Assembly (NCBI RefSeq): GCF_040712315.1
Contig: NC_134021.1
Span: forward strand, 24,702,501 to 24,766,500
Length of the DNA: 64,000 nt
Source: Castanea sativa
Lineage: Eukaryota > Streptophyta > Magnoliopsida > Fagales > Fagaceae
Reading direction: 5' to 3'
Numbering within the stretch: the stretch's first letter is position 1; every line of letters begins with the position of its first letter. The notes below the pieces were generated by a model. The model did not search any database, was not told the origin of the DNA, and saw only the letters and a program-made list of their open reading frames with translations. Below, piece by piece: positions 23,167 to 35,373 of the stretch. The translations under genes and the position numbers were made by a program.

Positions 23167-24291
23167 AGATAATTACTTGTGGTTCTGATATTTTTAAATA
23201 ATAATTCAAAGGGATGAATTGAAACGATTTTTTTTTTGAATAATTTGTCTTAAAAATTTATATTTATGTTTATGAAATATCATTTCTGGTCAATTTGTAT
23301 CAATTAACTCCCTAATTACCATTTAAAAATATTAAAAAAATCTTCATAAAAAAAGAAGAAGTAATTACTAACCATTCAATGGAAGCATATTATCCATATA
23401 GCAAGGAGGTGAGATCGAGAAATCAAAAACTATATAAAAGCAAAGATCTCATATGAAAAAGCATGAGATTTGCCAAGTGGCGTATTTTTTGTAAAGAGAA
23501 TTAGAATATTCTCAAATACCACATCAAAGATAAGAACAAATTAAATATTGACTTTTTGTTTCATTTTGTTCAATATTTCAAGACTTTTAATTAAAAAATA
23601 GATATTATTTGTATTATTTGGTTCAATATTTCAAGACTTTTCATCCCTCACGCATATACGCAAAACTTTTTGCTTTCTAATTCACTATTTTCACCTCATG
23701 TCAAATACACAGAGACAAAAAAACGTTGTCATTTACCTTCAATCTTTTGACAACACCTACCTTGCTCTAACATTGTTATTTCATCTAATCCTAACCCATA
23801 TGAGTTAGCTACAACTAAGGAAGGGGGACTTGTTTTTTATATTGAGTGACAACAACAATTACGATTTTGATGTTAAGGTTAGATGCTGTGTATTTGTGAT
23901 TTTTGTAAATGATGTGATTGACTATAGGTGTTTAGGATATGTATCTTGTTCTATATGAACTTTTATTCAATAATATTCCTCCAAAGTTGTTTTTTTTAAT
24001 AATTATTTCTCATTACTTCAATGATTATATATAATGGATATGTGATAGTAATTTATAATTTTTTTTTATGATGACATCATTACTGATAAAGTTCTATTAC
24101 AATTATTCTATAATACATATACAACATTTTTCAAAATTATTTTACATAAACATTACAATATTATCCGTACATCACACAGGTAACTTACTAGTTGTAATAA
24201 TAAGGAACTCTATCTTTTTTAATCTATTACTACTTGTTCTTGCTTTATTCTTATGCCTTTTTTTGTCATCTTAAATAAAATGAATTTAGAA
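23167..24291. other. AT-rich intergenic DNA, no gene
   Basis: Nothing beyond short T and A runs. It ends at AAATAATTA (24292-24300), the left 9-bp target duplication of the next element. Confidence 0.6.
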
Positions 24292-24300
24292 AAATAATTA

Positions 24301-25122
24301 GAGAAAAATTCTCATACACCGCCTAAACTTTGAACTAGTGATCAAGACATTTTCTATACTTTTTTATTGGCCAATTTACACCTTAAATTGTTCCCTCCTG
24401 CCAAATTAATTCTTCGGTTAGTTCCGGATAAAACACTAACGGAATAGCACATGAAGTTTAAAAGCTAATTAATTCACACGATAGAAAGAAGAGAGAGGAA
24501 AGGCCTAGGACTGAATGGCAAAGAAGAGAGAGAAAGAGGCGGTAGAACTAGAGCCGGCAGTTGTCTCGCCCCCTGTAGGCTGTATCTTCAGGCCCTGGTA
24601 CGTGCAAGTTTCTATCGGGGTTGGGGTTTATTTACTCCAAAATCCAAATAATCAGAAATCCTTTCAAGTAATGAATAGGATGAGTCCAGGTTTTTCTTTA
24701 TTTTTATCTTTGAAGATGAAATTTTAAGATGTTTTGGCCCATGGAATTTTTGGCTATGTAAAATTCTTTCCACTTTTTTTTTTTTGGTTTTTTTTAGTTC
24801 CTTTGATACTTGTGGATTTTTGTGATGATTATGGTTAGATATTGATCAAATGATGTAGATTTAATGAATTTGTGTTGGGTCTTTAGGATTCCATGGTCGA
24901 TTGAGTTCTTAACTTAGGTTCATTATTTGTGCAGTTCAATTGTTTGGTAAATTGTCCCAACGATTATCTGATATGTGCTTTCTATTCAATTTGGTGGGGT
25001 TGTTGCTGGTAGATGCTGGAGTCTATATGCTAATCCTTTTTTCTGAATTAGTTTGACTTTAAATGATTTGGTTTTGTATTATTAGTCTTGTTGTTATGTA
25101 AGCTAGCAATATTTGTTTCAGG
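24301..25122 (+). repeat. Left inverted arm of the Mutator-like element
   Basis: It contains a short open frame (24515-24727) beginning MAKKREKEAVELEPAVVSPP, followed by T-rich, intron-like sequence. The right arm has the same region with a stop, a small insertion, and GGTAAGT after a shared ATGAATAG, so the arm resembles a captured first exon and intron. I do not recognise the source gene. Confidence 0.8.
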
Positions 25123-26983
25123 TGAGAAAAAGAAGGCTTAAACATCAAACTCAACCTGTACCTTGTTTTAATGACCTTCGTTTTAATTAAGTCTAGGATT
25201 ATATCACATGACAGAGCAACTTGAGGCTCCATTAGCTTCACTGGGCTGAGGAAATATTCAAAACATACTTAATAGATTGAGCATTTTATACACAGATTTA
25301 GATTTGTTATTATGAACAAGAATAGGAAAATGAAAACAGTTTAATTATTGGGCTCTCCACTTTTTTAGGATCAAAATGTTATACCTGATGAAAAATTGAA
25401 CGAAATTTAAATGCTTGCTAATGACTTCTCTCATTGTATTTTTAATGACTTTATGCCCTTCACATCTAGTTTTATCTGATTTCTTTTTTAATTTTCTCAA
25501 ACAAATGTAAGGGATCAAAAATGTGTTGTAAGATGTAAGTTGCAACCTTGACATTCGTTGGAAATGAAAGACTTCAATATACTCTAAAATAATTGGAGTT
25601 GCAAAGAAAGATGGACAAGACCTGGGACTTGAGGAGAAATGCCAAGCAATGTACTTAATATGATAGTTATATGTTCAAATGTTTGAACTGTACTAGGGTA
25701 AACATCAAACTGGAAGAAATGCCAAGCAGAGCAAAGGCAACAATTGTGCTTATGGTTTATATGTTCAAATGCACAAAGTGTACTCAAAATTGTATCTTGC
25801 TTAGTTAAGTGTTCAATGTCAATGATGTAACAATGATGTGATGATAATTAAGTATTAAATGTATTATGAGAGGTGCAAGGATATGTAATAGTTTTCATAT
25901 ATGTAATGACTACTTGTTTGTAATATAATTATGTTTATATATAAAAAAAACTCACTCAAATTTGCATATGAATTGAAGGATATGCAACTGGACCTTGTTT
26001 GTGATCATTTGTCCACTAACTATTTCTTTTTTCTTTTTTTGAGAAGCTATTAACTGTGTTCAATTTTTTTTTTCATTGATGTTAACAAAACACAAATTTA
26101 CAAAAATAAATTACACATAGGCGCACATGTTTCTTTAATGATAAAATGAGAATTATAATTTTTATAAATTGCACATAGGTGCAGAATTTTTTTTTAATTT
26201 TTATTAATAACAAAATGAGGATCATAATCTGGTCATCAATACATCTCACACAAATCACTAGTACATCATTGCCAAACTAATTGGCATATGAACAATCATT
26301 AGAGCACTTAGCCAAAGTTTAAAAACCATGATTCTAAACTAAAAAAATTGCTTGACGTTGTGGACCACCCGTTCCCTCCACTTGCAACACTTCTTTGAGT
26401 TGAGGATCTCTTGCACCATCAATTTTTGTGGTTGGAGCTTGTAATACTTGATCTCCTCTCTTGAGGAGATGATAATGCAACACTTGCAAATGATCATTCC
26501 TGACCTAATACATTACTTGTACAGGACATCTACAAGAAAGAAATTACACAACACAAATGTAAAAACACAAATGAAATATTTGAAAGAAATAATCAATGAA
26601 TCGTTTCTAATATTTTTGAAAGAAATAATCAAGAAAAAAAAATTGTAAAACATCAATAAATCATATAGCAAACTTAGCTTTAGATGTACTAAATTATCCT
26701 ATCGTGCATTTAAATTATAGCTAAAACCTCTAGTGTATTTCTGCCAAACCTGAAAAGTTTTACATAACCAAATAAGATTGTTTAATCAAATCTTAATTGA
26801 TCGTTAGTCAAAGGTGTAAAGAATACATGGCTTAACTTCATAGTCTCTACTCCATATCTTCATTCCACCTTAAATAACTAATGTTTTATTGAGTGTGTGC
26901 GTATATATGGGAAGCTAGCATGCTGATGTAATATATTCCTTTAGCCATACATATAGGCAAGGTGCTTCATTTGGACAAATTAA

Positions 26984-27309
26984 CGCTCTATTTGTTTCAG
27001 CAATGATATTTTCTAGAAAATGAGTTATTTTCTAAAAAACATTTTCTATAAAACTATCTCATTTTCTAATGTTTGGTAGCAACTTTAAATGAATTGAAAA
27101 ACAACCTCATAACTTCCCTTATCTAGCTTGCTTTGAGATAGAGTTGTTTTTCAAAAAAATTTAATGAAAACAATCTCCAAAAATAAGCCATACTTTTTAT
27201 GTTGACCAAAGATAGTTTTCCTTTGACTCATCTTTTTTTATGCTACCAAATACTGGAAAACAAGGAAAACTATCTTTACATAAAGTTTTCCATTGAAACA
27301 AACGGAGTG
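26984..27309. mobile_element. MITE, TAA-flanked, nested in the Mutator-like element
   Basis: 326 bp with inverted ends CGCTCTATTTGTTTCA and (reversed) CACTCCGTTTGTTTCA, and TAA on both sides (26981-26983, 27310-27312). The size and TAA duplication suggest a PIF/Harbinger-derived MITE. It is non-coding and inserted after the host element. Confidence 0.8.
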
Positions 27310-27531
27310 TAAGTCTTTTAGTAACATTTTATCAGAAATTTCACTTGACAAGGTTCTTCTACTGCCTATTACCACTTTCTATCTAGAAATTTTTGTGTAT
27401 AATTCATCGAAATGGCACAAAAAGAGTATGTTTACAAGAGTTGTTTTGGTTATTCAGATAGTTTATTGATGAACAAACATAATACATCTAGTAGAGTAAA
27501 GCTACTTTGAAACTCACAGTCCTTCAAGGAC

Positions 27532-28377
27532 AACCTAACAAAGATTGCTAGCTTACATTACAAGACTAATAATACAAAACCAAGCCATTGAAAGCCAAAC
27601 TGGATCAGAGAAAATGATTAGCATAGACTCCGACATCTACCAACAACCCCACCAGGTTGAACAAAAAGCACATATCACATAATCATTAGGACAATTTATC
27701 AAACAATTGGAATGCACAAATAATGAACCTAAGTTGAGAACTCAATCGACCATGGAATCATAAAGACCCAACACAAAATTCATTAAATCTACATCATTTG
27801 ATCAATATCTAACCATACTCATCACAAAAATCCATGAGTATCAAAGGAACTAAAAAACAAACAAGCAAACAAACAAAAAGTGGAAAGAATTTTACACAGC
27901 CAAAAATTACATGGGCCAAAACATCTTAAAATTCCATCTTCAAAGAAAAAACTTACCCTATTCATTGCTTGAAAGGATTTGTGATTATTTGGATCTTAGA
28001 GTAAATAAATCCCAACCTTGACAGAAAGTGGCACATACTAGGGCTTGAAGATACGGCCTACAGGCGGCTAGACAACCGTTGGATGAAGAACTCGGCACCG
28101 CTTCACGGTGGCTCTAGTTCTACTACCTCTTTCTCTCTACTCTTTGCCTCTCAGACCTAGGTCTCTCCTCTCTATTTTCTTTCTTTTGTGTAAATTAGTT
28201 AATTTTTAAACTTCACTTGATTCTCACATGCTATTCCACTAGCATTTTAACGTGAAACTAACTAAAGTATTAATTTGACAGATGTGTATAGTTTAGGGAG
28301 TAAATTGGCCAATAAAAAAGTTCAGGGGTGTCTTGGCCACTAGTCCAAAGTTTAGGGGGCGTATGAGCATTTTTTCC
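27532..28377 (-). repeat. Right inverted arm of the Mutator-like element
   Basis: Inverted copy of 24301-25122 with small indels. Matching landmarks include GGTTTTGTATTATTAGTCTTG, ATGTAAGCTAGCAAT and the reverse of TTTTAAGATGTTTTGGCCCATG. Confidence 0.85.
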
Positions 28378-28386
28378 AAATAATTA

Positions 28387-29429
28387 CTTTGAAAATGACT
28401 TAAATTATAAAATTTTTCATTATTGGAAGGGTTATATGATAAAATTAAGAAATTGACGGGGACAAATATTAAAAAAAAAATGACGGAGAAAACTGGAAAA
28501 TATTAACTGATTACGCCATTCCCTGTTATTGAACTTGGACATGGATTTGGGTATGACTTATGAGTCCAATTAGGAGGAGTCCATGGGTCGAGCGACGATG
28601 TTGGTTTTAGAGTTAATTTGGGAATCAACTCAATCACAATGAGTCTAGAAATGCTAAACCCATTATCAAGTACGAGTATTGGAGTTCTCATCCACCACAA
28701 CATGGGAGTTCCAAAGATTGGATTGGACGAAACCATGAGCTAGCTTGGATTTGGTGGCAGTTGCAAAGATCTCAATAGATTTGATGAAGATCTTAAGATA
28801 GATATGTAAAGAATAGTGACACAAGACAAAGAATGGTGGCTTATGGCGACGGGAGGGGAAAGAGAACAAAATACTTTCGAACAGGTCCAATGAACATGAT
28901 TTTTTAGTCAAGACACTTGTCACTCGAGCTGAGATTTTCAACAATGCAAATTTGCCATCAACCAGTCTAGTGCTTAGATTGGATGACCTTCGACTCAGGT
29001 GCCTTCAGGTTGGGAGGTTTTATTAGGTTTGAGTCTAGGTTGGTTGGTCCTAAGTCCAATATAATGATGACCTATGGGCTAAAAGAACCTAATTTTGGTA
29101 TAGTGGAGAAGGTATGTATCAGATGATACCATATCAACTGTATCAAAATCCAGTAAGTGTAAAATATGTCAACAAAAAATAACTAACCCACTAACAATTG
29201 AAAGACATGTATTAATAAGTAGTTATTTTTGCACACATATCTCTTGTTTATTGGATTTTGATACAAATAATGTGGTATCATTTGATAAAAAATACTTCTT
29301 CCGTCCTAGTGGGGATGTAATGAACCAATAGATCACAAGTTCAATAGTTAGTAAGGGAAGAGATTTCTTATTTGGTAATTTAATTTAGTAGTTTCTTTTC
29401 CCTCTTAATTAACAAGAAATTTACTACTG
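28387..29429. other. Unassigned intergenic DNA
   Basis: The part at 28500-29100 is less AT-rich and has short minus-strand frames, but I recognise none of them. Confidence 0.4.
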
Positions 29430-29587
29430 CGCACCCTTAGTGTGGTGATCACTCCACTAGTATAAATGCTTGTAGGGTGTGGGGGCAAGGGCCGGGGTTC
29501 AAGTCTCCAGGAGAGAGTTTCACACACATATACACTTAGATTAGGCTAGAGTAGAAATTCTATCTTATATAAAAATAAAAATAAAAG
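29430..29587 (+). mobile_element. SINE-like element
   Basis: It begins GCACCCTTAGTGTGGTGATCA, has a B-box-like GGGTTCAAGTCTC about 60 bp in, then TAGATTAGGCTAGAGTAGAA and an A-rich end (TATAAAAATAAAAATAAAAG). This is the layout of plant tRNA-derived SINEs. No clear target duplication. Confidence 0.6.
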
Positions 29588-30046
29588 TTTCCCCTCTTAT
29601 TTCCTTTCTAATTTTACTAGCCAAATTACCAAGTAAATTAAAACCATGACGCCAAAAACATAGAACAGATTTATTTAATTTAGTTTGGTAAAATTTTTTT
29701 TTTTGGAAAATTGATTTAAAGCGGAACTAAATAAATTTCCATATATATAAAAACCACTTCTACCTTTATTTCTTTTAAATACCTTCTCTCTACAAATAAA
29801 ATTGAAATATTTTGGTGTTTTCTCATATATATTTACTACAATAACTATTATTGAAGGGTTATGTTAATGGATGCCCTTAGGGCAATTGTTAATAAACCAT
29901 AATAGGAAAGTTTTGACATTATTTTCTTGAGAAATATAAAAAGCTGTTAATAACATTTATTATTTTATCATTCTCTCAATACAGTGTTTATAAAAATAGC
30001 TCCTTAACGTTTCCCATTATTAAATTTGACATTTTCGCAGATTGTG
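29588..30046. other. AT-rich intergenic DNA, no gene
   Basis: Nothing recognised. Confidence 0.6.
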
Positions 30047-30661
30047 CGTGTGTGTGTTTCTCAAAAAAAAAAAAATACACAGTGTTGTTGAGTCGTCCTA
30101 CATCAGTAAGGTGTGATATTGAGAAGGGGTTTATCACTTGCTCCGTGACATTAACTGTCGCACGCAGTTTTGGTATTGGCGTGTGAGTGTATTCCCTTAT
30201 CTCATCCCCCTTCCCCTATATGTGTGTATGTGTGTGTGTGTGTGTGTGTGTGTTTCTCCAAAAAAAAAAAAAGATACTCAGTATTGTTGAGTCGTCACAC
30301 ATCGATAAGGTGTGATATTGAAAATAAGTTTATCACTTACTCCGCGACATTAACTGTCGCATGCAGTTTTGGTGTTGGTGTGTGAGTGTATTCCCTTATC
30401 TCATCCCTCTTCCCCTATATGTGTGTGTGTGTGTGTGTTTCTAAAAAAAAAAAATACTCAGTGTTGTTGAGTCATCTCACATCGGCAAGATGTGATATTG
30501 AGAAGAGGTTTATCACTTGCTCCGTGACACTAACTACCGCATGCAGTTTTGGTGTTGACGTGTGAGTGTATTCCCTTATCTTATCCCACTTCCTCTATAT
30601 ATATATATATGTGTGTGTGTGTATGTGTGTGTGTGTTTCTCAAAAAAAAAAAAAAAAAAAA
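30047..30661 (+). repeat. Three-unit tandem repeat of about 180-200 bp
   Basis: Units are anchored by AGTRTTGTTGAGTC at 30081, 30280 and 30460. Each has a GT-repeat, an A-run, TGTGATATTGA, TTTATCACTTRCTCCG, ATGCAGTTTTGGT and a CCCTTATCT end. The GT-repeat and A-run recur once more at the right end. Period differences (199 and 180 bp) come mostly from the GT and A runs. Confidence 0.92.
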
Positions 30662-31201
30662 ACCTGTCCTCATCCGATTCTAGAAAAACTAATTGAAATA
30701 AATTAGTTCAATTTAGAATTAGTTAACCTTTTGGTTTAGCTTGCAATATTATAACTGATCCAGTTCTATGGTCTGCTAAACATAATTACTTAGAAGCCTA
30801 ATTATATCACAGTTTTGCTCACAAAATGAAGATTTTTTTAAAAAGAAATACAAGAAGATAATGAAAGGCAAAACTTCAATTATACAGTTTTTTTTCTTTT
30901 TGATAGATAAGTTAGAATTTGAACATATTATCCCTACTTGATAACAATTGCTCATTTTTATCAAACCAAAACAATAACGAGGTTCTTTTTGGTATAAGTA
31001 TTATTTAAATCCATATATTTTTCATTCAACAACAAAATAAATTTACTAATTAAATTAACTTAAACTCATAATCAATCGAGAACTAAGACAGTTAACACAT
31101 TAACATTACTGAAATCAATGATTGATCCATTACTTATATATTTAATTGTTGATCTATCACTCCCTTCCAATAAATTAAAGGACTTTGCTTACTTCCAGTA
31201 C
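30662..31201. other. AT-rich intergenic DNA, no gene
   Basis: Nothing recognised. Confidence 0.6.
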
Positions 31202-31359
31202 TTTTTTTTTAAATAGTTTTAACTCATGGCGTCCGCTCATGATAATAGCACTTTATCATCAAACCAAGACACCAATCAGTTTGGTGTAGGCAGAGATTGA
31301 ACCCCAAATCTCTTATTCAACCATCAGAGACTTTACCAGTCGAGCTAACTAGAACCCAC
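31202..31359 (-). mobile_element. SINE-like element
   Basis: Minus strand: starts GTGGGTTCTAGTTAGCTCGAC, A-box region TTAGCTCGACTGGTAAAG, B-box GGGGTTCAATCTCTGCC, then TTGGTTTGATGATAAAGTGC and a terminal A-run (31202-31210 as T on plus). Size and layout fit a tRNA-derived SINE. No target duplication was found. Confidence 0.65.
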
Positions 31360-32077
31360 ACCTGCAATTCTTTTTAAAAATGAATCTCTTTTTGTTTTAA
31401 TGAGAGACTGTCACATCACCCATTAATTAAATAAAAAGTGTGGATTAAAACCCACTATCACTTATCATTGTATATTCAAAATAAAAAGACATGACTAGTT
31501 AAAAAAAGTACTGAAGGTAAGCCAAATCCTAAATTAAAAGAAATGTGTATGACAACATAAGAACATTCCATTACTAGATCAATAAACGTAGTTATGCCAA
31601 ATATTTCATAATTGCTAAGGTGATAAGTTATAAATGGTAAATTAGAAAGTGATATATGTGGTAGGCTTGGATAAGAACCAATAAAAAAACATGTCAAATA
31701 AACCCTTGTGAGAAACATTGTGTGTAACATTATTTTTATAGTATTACCCATACTCCCTTGTGTGCCGGTTTTAACACACGTTGCATAAGACGGGTATATA
31801 AAATAACTCGTGAGAGGTAAGTTCCATAAGATAGTCACATGAGATAGTTTCCCCCACTCACCCCGCCCTTAATAAATATAAGTAAATAAATAAACAATAT
31901 ACAAATTGGAAAGAAACATGAAAGACCCTTTTCATTTGCGTCAACATCTGAACAACATTAAACAAAAGTTCATATTTCATGTTGGAAAATGTACCTACCA
32001 ATTCAACTATTGCCATTAATTTGTCACTAAGGCCATGTAGAACTCAAGAGTAGCCACGGCGCGGGAAGCAGTAAGGG
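31360..32077. other. Intergenic and WRC gene 3' flank
   Basis: No gene recognised. The part next to 32078 likely holds the 3' UTR of the WRC gene. Confidence 0.5.
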
Positions 32078-32594
32078 CTAGTAAAAACTTGTTATTGACC
32101 GAGCCTTCACCAAACCAACCTTATCAACCTCAAATCCCACATCATAATCTTCATCATCACCATTACTATTAAACTCATCCTCACTGTACAAACTAGTCTC
32201 CAGTACCTTCTCAGCTTTACCACTCATCCGTGCGGCTTGTCTTTGTTTACAAATACGCTTCACGTTTCTCACTCTTTCTTGATTCAAGTGATACTCACAT
32301 TGAGCATTACCCTCTAGAGCCGATTGCCAACATCTCCATTTCTTCCCATTTGACCTGCCGCACCTCCCCTCATTATTTGCAATTGCACCACTAGTACTCT
32401 TCTTACCCATTTCTTCCTTCTCTTGCTTCCTTGTAGCTTCATTTTTTAACATTAATCTAATGAAGCTTGCTCTTCTTTTCTTCAATGGAAATGCTTTCTC
32501 TTCCTCACTCCAGCTTCCTGTCAGTGTCATTGTTCATCAAATCCATAGCAGAGACTGAAATAACAGTGTCAATAATCATCAATGCTACATACAC

Positions 32595-32630
<36 letters not shown>

Positions 32631-33758
32631 CATAACATCGGAGGTGAAAAAAGTAATGTAAGTTTTTCTATAATAAAGTAATAAACTCGCCAACATACAT
32701 ACACATATATACAAAAAACATTCATATTAATATTATTATCTATTTTTGATGAAATGAAAAACTTTATTCAATAAACAAGATTTATACATAAGGGGACCTG
32801 CAATTGCATTGCGCATCCAGCCCTCTAAGAACTTTAACAAGACTAGGAGCTAGGGCAACAACCCAAATCAAAAGATCCAAACAAAAGAGAACTTTGCAAG
32901 AAATGGTGAGGCAATATTGGCTTCTCCAGGCAGTAGGCACACAACAGAAGGATGGGCGATTTGTATAAAATTATGGACTTATGGGAACATTTGTTACATG
33001 TACAAATAAATATAGAGCTGATATGTGTGTACGTACCAAAATGAGATAAGGACGAAGAAATGTAACTTGTAGGTGATGTCTCTGTCTCTGTCTCTGTCTC
33101 CGCAGCACTTTTCTGATTGTACCATCCGACACTGAAAACACGCACTCACACACAGAAGCTAGGCGCATTAATTACTACAGCTGGAAACTCTAAAGAATAT
33201 TGGTGCTACGTACAAAAGAGGGCAACAGAAAATTTATAATTAAAAAAAAAAAAAAAAGTTAGTATGAACAATATGAAGTATGAACTGCACAATGCACATC
33301 CTATTAAAACACACAGAATTTTCCTTTTAAGATTATTACTTTTGCTTAGTTGCACTAAACTTGTTGTCCTTGGAAGTGCTTTCTTCTTCTCCGGCAGGGG
33401 TAGGTGGTTCCTACAAGGCAAGCCCAAAACAACACTGTTTAAAAACCTTAATATGCTACATACAGAGAACGTAGTGGAGAGAAGAACAAACATTAGACCT
33501 CCTATGTACCTCGTTCGAATAACGATGTCTATCTGAGCTACCCTCGCTTTTTGCCTTTGAATAGTTGTTATGGTTTAAGCAATCCCAGCCGCTGATATTG
33601 CTGACTTTGACTGCCTGAAGATGCTCTAGTAGTCGTAGATCGTAGCCAGTGACAGATGGCTGTAGTGGAGGTTGACTCACCTGAGGAGTTGAAGATAGAA
33701 CATCTGGCGGTGGAACTAAAAGAGGAGGAGGAGGGGGCCACCGTTTTCTGATCCTCAT
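32078..33758 (-). CDS. WRC-domain zinc-finger protein, 4 exons
   Basis: Four exons with GT-AG borders: 33510-33758, 33340-33410, 33037-33131 and 32078-32517. They sum to 855 nt, giving 284 residues. The protein begins MRIRKRW, followed by a proline-rich stretch (residues 8-36). Exon 3 gives an ETETETET run. Exon 4 has a basic patch PLKKRR (149-154) and the WRC domain CGRSNGKKWRCWQSALEG...CEYH, with zinc ligands Cys191, Cys201, Cys212 and His215 in the canonical C-x9-C-x10-C-x2-H spacing. The tail is acidic. WRC domains occur in growth-regulating factors, where they bind DNA, but here no QLQ domain is seen, so this is a WRC-only protein, probably nuclear, role unknown. Phases agree at all junctions. 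Confidence 0.88.
32598..32625. repeat. (TA)n microsatellite in WRC intron 3
   Basis: About 14 TA units within the 519-bp intron between exons 3 and 4. Confidence 0.9.
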
Positions 33759-34872
33759 TGATGAATGGCTGAGATTGCAAAGATAACTGAGAATTTTGAG
33801 ATTTCGGGGAAGAAGAAGAAGAAGACTATAACTAAGAGCAGCAATACTATAGGAGTAATAAAGCCTCAAAGGTTTAAACCCCAATAAATAATAATCACAA
33901 AAAGAGAGGCTATGGTTTTGGACATTTGGGTTTTGATCAATATATTATATTGTTTGCGTGCGCTGTTGTGGCACAGAGCAGTGTCTGAGAAAAAAACAGA
34001 CTTTTTTTTTTTTTATAGTAGGAAGAGACATTGTTGAGTGTGTAGCCCGGCTATTATAATCGACGTAGAATGCAATTGCTACAGCAGCCGCAGGAGAATT
34101 TCATTTTAGGACATGTCCGTCCGTCCACGCTCTATGGCCATGTGGGGCCATGCCACCATACGTACACGCATATGACATGACTACCCCATTCACTACGTCG
34201 ATTATATTCTACTTTTTGGACTAGTTATTTGTCAAAGTTTGAACAAATTTAACTTGCTTATTATTATATGTATTCTGGTTGAACAATCTATTTGTCATAT
34301 TTGCTATGAAAAAACACAGTAGGTTCTAAGTAAATGACAATCTTCCAACATTAATAGTAACAAGTATTTGACTATAGAGAACAAGAAGGATATGACTATA
34401 GATAACTATACTCTATGGGGTTCTTATTTTCCCGTAGCTAAAACAGCATGATTTATGCGCTCCTTGTCTTAATAACTAAGAAATCTAAAACAGTACATGA
34501 TTTGTGTGCTCCTTGCTTTCTTAATGACTAAGCAATTTTTGGTATAAAATATGAAAAATACTAAAGTCATAAATTATTTTATAGATTGTTAATATGGTAG
34601 ATGGTTATTAGTAAGTAAAGAGATAATGTTAGTGGTGGATCTAGATGAGAACCAGTAAAAATTTACCAAATTAATATTTTGTAAAAATATTATAAAATAG
34701 TTTTCATTTGTAGCATTGCTCATAAAATATTATGAATGTGTTGAGGGTCATTTTTTAAATTGTCATACGCCTACACTTGATTGGTCTTCCTCGCTAACCC
34801 AAATTTAGTTTGTGGAGTTGAATCTATGACTTTGTCTTCATGAATAATAAAGAAGGCTAATAGTGTGTTTTA
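33759..34872. promoter_or_regulatory. WRC gene 5' UTR and presumed promoter
   Basis: On the minus strand the leader has a CTT-rich stretch (GAAGAAGAAGAAG on plus at about 33810-33823). An AT-rich TATAATATATTG stretch near 33940-33955 is a possible TATA region. At 34070-34200 the DNA is more GC-rich than its surroundings and contains an inverted GGCCATGTGG/CCATGGCC-like motif. Transcription start is not determined; beyond 34240 nothing is seen. Confidence 0.3.
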
Positions 34873-35370
34873 GGGCATGTTTGTTTCGACGGAATTTGAT
34901 TTTTGGAAAATATTTTTCATTTGTAAGTGTTTAGGGGCAACTAAAAATGTTGGTTAATTGGAAATTGTTTTCTTGTTAATCATAGAATAAAGGTACTTCT
35001 AGTGAAAAATGTTCTACATATTCATTTGCAGTCCTTTTATTTTTTGTCTCACTCAAAATTCATCAACCAAACCTCCACCCTCGCTTCCATTGTTAACCCC
35101 CCAACCACTACCTCCATTAATATCCCTAGACTTCAGTCACCATTTACTACCACCGGCCATTGGTCGTTAACCACAATTTTTTTAAAACCGAAAATTCTCA
35201 TTTTCTATTTTTTTATTTTATATTTGCTTGGGGGATTAGAAAATATGAGAAAGTAGTAAAAAAATATGTTTTCCATATCATTTTCAGAAATGCAACCAAA
35301 CAATTGAAAATATTTTCTTTTTCTTGAAAAAAATTTATGGGAGAAAAATATTTTTAGTCAAAACAAAGCC
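34873..35370. mobile_element. MITE, TTA-flanked, 498 bp
   Basis: Inverted ends GGGCATGTTTGTTTCGAC and (reversed) GGCTTTGTTTTGACTA, with TTA on both sides (34870-34872, 35371-35373). The TTA duplication fits a PIF/Harbinger-derived MITE, similar in end sequence to the one at 26984. Confidence 0.7.
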
Positions 35371-35373
35371 TTA

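Larger units (their letters stand above)
24301..28377. mobile_element. Mutator-like element with arms of about 830 bp, 9-bp TSD
   Basis: AAATAATTA flanks both ends (24292-24300 and 28378-28386). The left arm (24301 to about 25122) and the right arm (about 27532 to 28377) are inverted copies; the tips read GAGAAAAATTCTCATAC and, reversed, GGAAAAAATGCTCATAC. A 9-bp duplication with long inverted arms is the hallmark of Mutator-like elements. The 2.4-kb interior has no recognisable transposase, so it would move only with help from another element. The arms have diverged visibly, which suggests age. A MITE (26984-27309) sits inside. Confidence 0.88.

Noticed and set aside
24515..24727. 70-residue frame starting MAKKREKE
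   Set aside because: It is part of an inverted transposon arm, and the matching part of the other arm is broken. Kept as an exon-like remnant, not as a gene.
28503..28944. Two minus-strand frames in less AT-rich DNA
   Set aside because: No domain, no conserved splice pattern, and no neighbour that supports a gene.
33456..33884. 142-residue minus-strand frame as a stand-alone gene
   Set aside because: Its middle is exon 1 of the WRC gene; the first 42 codons are 5' UTR and the last part reads into intron 1.
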